Below, piece by piece: positions 5,420 through 9,080 of a DNA stretch of 9,080 nt. The notes beneath the pieces are model-generated. The model ran no database searches. It was not told the DNA's origin and saw only the letters and a program-made list of their open reading frames with translations. The position numbers were made by a program, and so were the translations under genes. Source of the stretch: Dehalococcoidia bacterium. Lineage in GTDB: Bacteria; Chloroflexota; Dehalococcoidia; SAR202; UBA11138. Numbering within the stretch: position 1 is the stretch's first letter; each line of letters starts with the position of its first letter. The stretch is from positions 1 through 9,080 of the forward strand of contig JAAXHZ010000331.1 of the NCBI GenBank assembly GCA_012270625.1. Reading direction: 5' to 3'.

Positions 5420-7366
5420 ATGGCGAATAAGTGGAGAGTGTACGGTTCTGAAACTGTCGCAGCAGCACTGAGCAAGGAAGAGCTTCCGGGATTCTCGCGA
5501 CAGGTGCAGGTGGGACCCAGTGAGGCTGCGTTAATCATTCGCAGTGGTATCTTGGAAGAGGTCATCACTGAGTCCCGCCTCAGCACTTCCGGCATTGGTG
5601 ATCGTCTGGCCGGCTTCTTCGGCAGGGCCGCCAGCATTGAGGTCATTTTTGCGGATACGTCGCCGTTCGAGCTCGTGTTCTTTCTGGGCGAAGCCACCAG
5701 GGTCGACCAGAGAGAAGAGTTGCAGAGCGTAGGAACAGCCACTGCAATCTCCGCGTCACTGTCCGGCATCGCCGGGACTAGAGACGATGTGTTTGGCATC
5801 CTGGAGACCAAGGCCGGATCTCAGACGGACACTGCGTCGGTCTCCATAGCAGCTCTTACTGCTGACCGCGAGCCGGTTAACGCACAGGTCAGACTCACTG
5901 TGCGGGTGGATCTGGACGATGTCGAACTTCTTGCCAAGATGCTCCGCGGAAAGGCTGCCCTGGCAGTATGGGATATAGCTGCCCTTGTTCGGGACGAGCT
6001 GATCGCAAAGGTTCTGGTTCCCAAAGTCGCCAGATACCGGGCGGAAGAGTTGCGGGGGAATTCCGCACTCCTGAATGAGTTGGACGAAAGCACAGCGAGA
6101 GAACTGGGGAACACCTTCGACCTTTGGGGCCTGAGGCTGGAGAACTTCTCTCTTCTCTGGGGGCTGACTGAGCAGGAGAGGGCCGATATAGAACAGACCC
6201 GCGGCCGACGTGAGGAAGAGGCCAGGGACTTTGCCCACCAGCGTTACCTGCGTGAGCAGGACCGCAAACTGGAAATTGACAGAACGCGTCTCGGTAACCT
6301 CCATGAGTTGAAGGAAGCAGAGGCGCGCGGCGATGAACAGCTGAAAGAAATCTTGCTGGTCGCCGAGATTGACCGCGAACAACTCATGGATGGCCAGCGG
6401 TTGGATAGTGCCAAGATCGATGCTCAGATTCGCAGTGTCGAGTTAGGAATAGAGCGTGAGGAAGCAAACCTGCGTCTGGATGTGGAGCACCAGCAGGCCG
6501 ACATGCAGCTTGATATCCAGCGACGGGAGGCCCAAAACCGCCTTGAAGAGTTGGAGGCCCAGAGTCGTCTCGAAATGAGTGAGATGGAACAGATGGTCAA
6601 CCTCCAAAGTCGCCGAAGGGCGGAGAAGCACATTCAGTCATTAGAAATGCGCCGCTTGGAGATCGAAAGCGACTTTGCACGGCGAAGGCAGGACCAAGAA
6701 AGCCTGTTCGCGCGGCGCCAACAGGATGTCGAAATGACGCGCGAACGCATGCGGATGCAGGAGGCGTTGATTGCCAGAGGTTTGGACGCCGGCGCAGCCG
6801 ATTCCAGCGTCTTGATATCCATGTTGGAACAGGCGACCGAACAAGAGTACGCCAGGACCTCTGATGCCAAAGTCCAGGCAAGGTCGGAGGCGGATGCAGC
6901 ACGTTATTCGGTCGAGAATATTCGTGAAGAACAGGACCGGGAGCGCGCTCACCAGGCAGAGATGACAAGGCTGTCGGCACAGATGATGGAGGCATCCAAG
7001 CAGATCCCAGTGCCTGGGTCGGTCCAGCCCCCATTCCCTGCTCCTGCGGCCCCGCCACTTGCCCAAGGGCCGACAATTAACGTCACTTCTGGACCTGCCG
7101 CGCCCCCACCTTATCAGTCAGCGTCGGCAACGTGTCCCTCGTGCTCAGCGCCAGTGCAATCTGCATGGAAGGTCTGCCCACAGTGCGGCAACGGCCTTGC
7201 TCCTGACCCGCAATGCCCCAGCTGCAATCAGGCTGTACAACCTGGCTGGATGGCTTGCCCGTTCTGTGGTACCCAGCTGGTGCGGGATCCCGCATGTCGG
7301 GGTTGTGGCAATCCTGTCGACCAAGGCTGGAGAGCCTGTCCTTCATGTGGTATCAGACTAGCTTAG
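5420..7366 (+). CDS. SPFH/band 7-like protein with long coiled coil and three tandem zinc ribbons
   Basis: A 648-residue protein. Residues about 20-250 look like an SPFH core: GFSRQVQVGPSEAALIIRSG at the start, then ADREPVNAQVRLTVRVDLDD as the central beta region and a helical NTFDLWGLRLENFSLLWG segment. This fits the soluble SPFH subgroup that ends in zinc ribbons. Residues 255-515 are an almost uninterrupted Glu/Arg/Gln-rich coiled coil. Residues 525-568 are a Pro/Ala-rich linker. Residues 572-648 hold twelve cysteines at 572, 575, 586, 589, then 599, 602, 613, 616, then 626, 629, 640, 643. No N-terminal membrane anchor or signal peptide is visible, so membrane contact would be peripheral or through partners. 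SPFH proteins assemble into rings or cages that organise membrane patches. As last gene of the cluster, this one probably supplies the scaffold on which the ESCRT-III/Vps4-like pair works (inference). Confidence 0.85.
   Translation: MANKWRVYGSETVAAALSKEELPGFSRQVQVGPSEAALIIRSGILEEVITESRLSTSGIGDRLAGFFGRAASIEVIFADTSPFELVFFLGEATRVDQREELQSVGTATAISASLSGIAGTRDDVFGILETKAGSQTDTASVSIAALTADREPVNAQVRLTVRVDLDDVELLAKMLRGKAALAVWDIAALVRDELIAKVLVPKVARYRAEELRGNSALLNELDESTARELGNTFDLWGLRLENFSLLWGLTEQERADIEQTRGRREEEARDFAHQRYLREQDRKLEIDRTRLGNLHELKEAEARGDEQLKEILLVAEIDREQLMDGQRLDSAKIDAQIRSVELGIEREEANLRLDVEHQQADMQLDIQRREAQNRLEELEAQSRLEMSEMEQMVNLQSRRRAEKHIQSLEMRRLEIESDFARRRQDQESLFARRQQDVEMTRERMRMQEALIARGLDAGAADSSVLISMLEQATEQEYARTSDAKVQARSEADAARYSVENIREEQDRERAHQAEMTRLSAQMMEASKQIPVPGSVQPPFPAPAAPPLAQGPTINVTSGPAAPPPYQSASATCPSCSAPVQSAWKVCPQCGNGLAPDPQCPSCNQAVQPGWMACPFCGTQLVRDPACRGCGNPVDQGWRACPSCGIRLA
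7133..7366 (+). repeat. Three tandem 81-bp units encoding zinc ribbons
   Basis: Inside the SPFH gene the C-terminal cysteines recur with exactly 27-codon spacing: units begin at 7133, 7214 and 7295, the last one shortened by the stop. Each unit encodes a CxxC-x10-CPxCG pattern with a conserved Trp (SAWKVCPQC, PGWMACPFC, QGWRACPSC). The nucleotide sequences have diverged, so this is an old protein-level duplication and not a recent DNA repeat. Confidence 0.85.
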
Positions 7367-7382
7367 CTCCCCCTTAAACGGG

Positions 7383-7456
7383 CTGCGGCATGCTCTAAAG
7401 GATGCGTTCGGGTCCGGTGGCGAAACCGGGCCTTCGCGACCCGGAATGTGCCGCAG
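7383..7456. terminator. 74-nt branched inverted repeat between convergent genes
   Basis: CTGCGGCA (7383-7390) pairs perfectly with TGCCGCAG (7449-7456). Inside it CGGGTC (7409-7414) can pair with GACCCG (7438-7443). An alternative inner hairpin is CCGGT (7414-7418) with ACCGG (7425-7429). It lies between convergent stop codons at 7366 and 7488, so a bidirectional terminator is the simplest reading, but there is no T-run on either side. A dispersed palindromic element or a structured RNA is the alternative. It is near tRNA length but has no recognisable anticodon or T arm. Confidence 0.4.
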
Positions 7457-7460
7457 TCAT

Positions 7461-7479
7461 GGAGGCTGGTGCAGTCTCC
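7461..7479. terminator. Second hairpin in the convergent gap
   Basis: GGAGGCTG (7461-7468) pairs with CAGTCTCC (7472-7479) over a GTG loop, giving 8 bp including one G-T pair. It stands 8 bp outside the minus-strand gene's stop. There is no T-run, so any termination would be factor-assisted. Confidence 0.35.
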
Positions 7480-7487
7480 CACTCTCC

Positions 7488-8492
7488 TCAGATATTGAAC
7501 TGCGGTTCGCTGTAGTCCAGGAGCTTGTTGTAGATCTGAATGCGCCAGCGCTGGGTATCGGCCACCATCAGCCTGGAGTTGCGGCTGTCGAACTCGACCG
7601 CTGAGGGCAGAGCGAAGCGCCACTCCGGTTCGAGTGTGTACACGCGGCGGCGCGCTTTGTAAACGTCCGGGTTGGAACGGACGTACTCCACCTGCCACTT
7701 GGACAGATCTTGAGCGTCTCCTACGAACGTGGTGATGTAGCCTCCATCGGCGGTATATGCCTGGACCCTGTGATTGGCCCAGTCACACACGTAGATGTCT
7801 CCGTCCGGATCCACGGCGACGTCCGACGGGTGATCGAACTCGTAGTCGCCTGATCCCTGACTGCCGAGCTCGAACATGAACCCGGCATCAGCGTCGAACT
7901 TCTGGATGCGATGATTCAGGTGGTCGGCGACGTAGATGCAGCCGTCGCCGTCGGTCGTTATGCCCCACGGATCCCTGAACTGACCGGGAGCCGACCCTTC
8001 GCTGCCCCACTCGGACAGGTAGCGCCCCTCGCGTGTGAGCCTCTGGACACGGTGGTTGAGCGTATCGACGACCAGCACGTTGTCATCGTTGTCTATGGCG
8101 ATGCCGGACGGCCTTCGGAACTGGACATCGCCGTCTCCCGGTGAACCGAAAGAGCGGACGAAGTTGCCACTCTCGTCGAACACCGAGATGCGATCGGTCC
8201 AGGCGTCGGTGACGTAGATGTTGTAGTCCGAGTCCAGCGCGATGCCCGAGGTCCACATCAGCTGACCTGGACCTTCGCCGGACTCCCCAATGCGCTGGAT
8301 CAGCTCTTCCTCGTCTGGGTAGAGCCCGACCGTGTATCTCGTGATCCCGCGACCGCCGCCGAGGTTGGACACGATGGCGTACACGTCATTGTCCCGCCCG
8401 AAGGCCAGCGCGAGCGGCCCCATGACTTGATCGCGGCCACCCACGACGTGGCTGAAGTCGTAAACGCGGTCTCCTACTATTTTAGTGAGCAT
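7488..8492 (-). CDS. Six-bladed NHL-repeat beta-propeller protein
   Basis: A 334-residue protein when started at ATG 8492, which has AGGAA 8 nt upstream. An in-frame ATG at 8528 adds 12 residues but has no ribosome-binding site. Six NHL-type blades can be followed, with the repeated cores SGIALDSDYNIYVTD, SGIAIDNDDNVLVVD, WGITTDGDGCIYVAD and SDVAVDPDGDIYVCD, each followed by NHRVQ/NHRIQ or a similar segment; blades 1 and 6 are weaker. NHL propellers are protein, RNA or ligand-binding platforms and sometimes peptidyl lyases; no catalytic set is claimed here. No signal peptide is visible. It lies 36-72 nt downstream of the DUF1800 gene on the same strand and is probably co-transcribed with it. 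It is convergent with, and probably unrelated to, the SPFH cluster. Confidence 0.9.
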   Translation of the reverse strand: MLTKIVGDRVYDFSHVVGGRDQVMGPLALAFGRDNDVYAIVSNLGGGRGITRYTVGLYPDEEELIQRIGESGEGPGQLMWTSGIALDSDYNIYVTDAWTDRISVFDESGNFVRSFGSPGDGDVQFRRPSGIAIDNDDNVLVVDTLNHRVQRLTREGRYLSEWGSEGSAPGQFRDPWGITTDGDGCIYVADHLNHRIQKFDADAGFMFELGSQGSGDYEFDHPSDVAVDPDGDIYVCDWANHRVQAYTADGGYITTFVGDAQDLSKWQVEYVRSNPDVYKARRRVYTLEPEWRFALPSAVEFDSRNSRLMVADTQRWRIQIYNKLLDYSEPQFNI

Positions 8493-8500
8493 ATCGTTGA

Positions 8501-8505
8501 TTCCT
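8501..8505 (-). promoter_or_regulatory. Ribosome-binding site deciding the NHL gene start
   Basis: On the minus strand AGGAA lies 8 nt before ATG 8492, while no comparable site precedes the upstream in-frame ATG at 8528. This favours the shorter protein, which then begins MLTKIVGDRVYDF. Confidence 0.5.
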
Positions 8506-8564
8506 AGGCTGTGGATTACCGCTGACATGTGTATCAGCTAAGCGGGGACTTTCGATCCCTGCGT

Positions 8565-9080
8565 CTATGCGAACTGGTACTCTCTCGTGGCGACTATTAG
8601 CTGGAGCAGCTCGGCAACACGCTGGGCCGATTGGGCCTCGCTGTCCTCGTCCCAGGCGAACTCTCCACTGATCGCGGCGTGTTCGATCAGCTCGGCGCGG
8701 GTATCGTCTCTCACGACGACCGGACCTAGAAGCTCGAGACATGTATCGACAGCGGACTCCGGCGACTCGCCTGAGGACTTGACGCGCTCGATGATGTCGT
8801 GGACTCCCGGACGGTCGATCTGGCCGACCATGTCTGCGACGAAGTTGGCGCGCTTCATCAGCGATCCGCTGTTGATCCACTCGACGCCTGAGTGCCATCC
8901 CTCGACGCTTGGCGGGTTGAGCAGCTCCTGTCCCATGTACGTGATATGGTTGGAGTAGTCGAACACCTCGGGGCCGGGAAGCTCGCCGCCGCCGACCATT
9001 CTGAGCGTGCCTATGACAACCTCGGTCGGGTTCTTGACCTTGGTGAACCGGGCATCCTTGAAGAAGTCGGAGTTGAACAG
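8565..9080 (-). CDS. DUF1800 family protein, C-terminal part (5' end outside window)
   Basis: The frame is open from the right edge to TAG at 8565-8567 and encodes the last 171 residues. Family hallmarks of the DUF1800 C-terminus are visible: LFNSDFFKDARFTKVKNP with PTEVVIGTLRMVGG, then MGQELLNPPSVEGWHSG, EWINSGSLMKRANF, and a closing LLQLIVATREYQFA. The family is usually 450-550 residues, so about two thirds is missing here; an ATG at 8999 is internal and not the start. DUF1800 proteins are uncharacterised, often exported, and frequently followed by a DUF1501 gene. Here an NHL-propeller gene follows instead. Confidence 0.88.
   Translation of the reverse strand: MFNSDFFKDARFTKVKNPTEVVIGTLRMVGGGELPGPEVFDYSNHITYMGQELLNPPSVEGWHSGVEWINSGSLMKRANFVADMVGQIDRPGVHDIIERVKSSGESPESAVDTCLELLGPVVVRDDTRAELIEHAAISGEFAWDEDSEAQSAQRVAELLQLIVATREYQFA

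Noticed and set aside
7383..7456. tRNA gene
   Set aside because: Length and outer stem are tRNA-like, but no D arm, anticodon arm or GTTCRAAYC T-arm can be placed on either strand.
8587..8958. Plus-strand ORF opposite the DUF1800 gene
   Set aside because: The minus strand encodes recognisable DUF1800 motifs throughout; the plus-strand frame is a high-GC shadow without domain or ribosome-binding site.
1..9080. CRISPR array, insertion sequence or transposase
   Set aside because: No regularly spaced repeats, no transposase-like protein and no convincing terminal inverted repeats with target duplications were seen.

Overview
The window reads as a bacterial chromosome segment with two convergent blocks. 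Positions 3 to 7366 hold a compact plus-strand cluster of at least seven genes, most separated by 3 to 31 nt and each with a Shine-Dalgarno-like sequence. Positions 7488 to 9080 hold two minus-strand genes: a six-bladed NHL-repeat protein and the C-terminal part of a DUF1800 protein. DUF1800 and Shine-Dalgarno starts point to a bacterium. The style of the NHL and DUF1800 genes reminds me of Chloroflexota (SAR202/Dehalococcoidia-like), but that is an impression and not a demonstration. Hand-counted 60-base lines give roughly 47-58% GC in the left cluster and 57-68% in the right block.

The core of the left cluster is an apparent bacterial ESCRT-III/Vps4-like pair. The 199-residue protein (3533-4132) has an ESCRT-III layout: a short hydrophobic N-terminus ending in a glycine, a long helical hairpin, acidic C-terminal helices and an extreme C-terminal stretch (MERRVSDVM) that fits the MIM1 pattern. 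The next gene (4149-5324) encodes a AAA ATPase that looks like the Vps4/katanin (meiotic) clade. It has an MIT-like three-helix N-terminus, Walker A GPPGTGKT, Walker B VVFVDE, an ATNKPW sensor 1 and a C-terminal 'RP....DLDRYESW' helix. A 26-residue Cys/His micro-ORF overlaps its stop codon (ATGA). It is followed by a 648-residue SPFH (band 7)-like protein with a long coiled coil and three perfectly spaced 27-residue zinc-ribbon units.

Upstream in the same direction are a coiled-coil protein (cut by the left window edge), a bactofilin/hexapeptide-like beta-helix protein, a small protein with zinc ribbons at both ends of a Gly-Asp beta-solenoid stretch, and an excisionase-type HTH protein fused to an eight-ligand Cys/His cluster. 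Together they suggest a membrane-associated scaffold (SPFH plus ESCRT-III-like filament plus beta-helix polymer), a disassembly ATPase and a DNA-binding or zinc-sensing component. The overall function (membrane repair, vesicle formation, stress or phage defence) cannot be read from the sequence.

The convergent gap at 7367-7487 holds a 74-nt branched inverted repeat and a second hairpin, likely a shared terminator zone. No stretch longer than 300 bases is without a gene.
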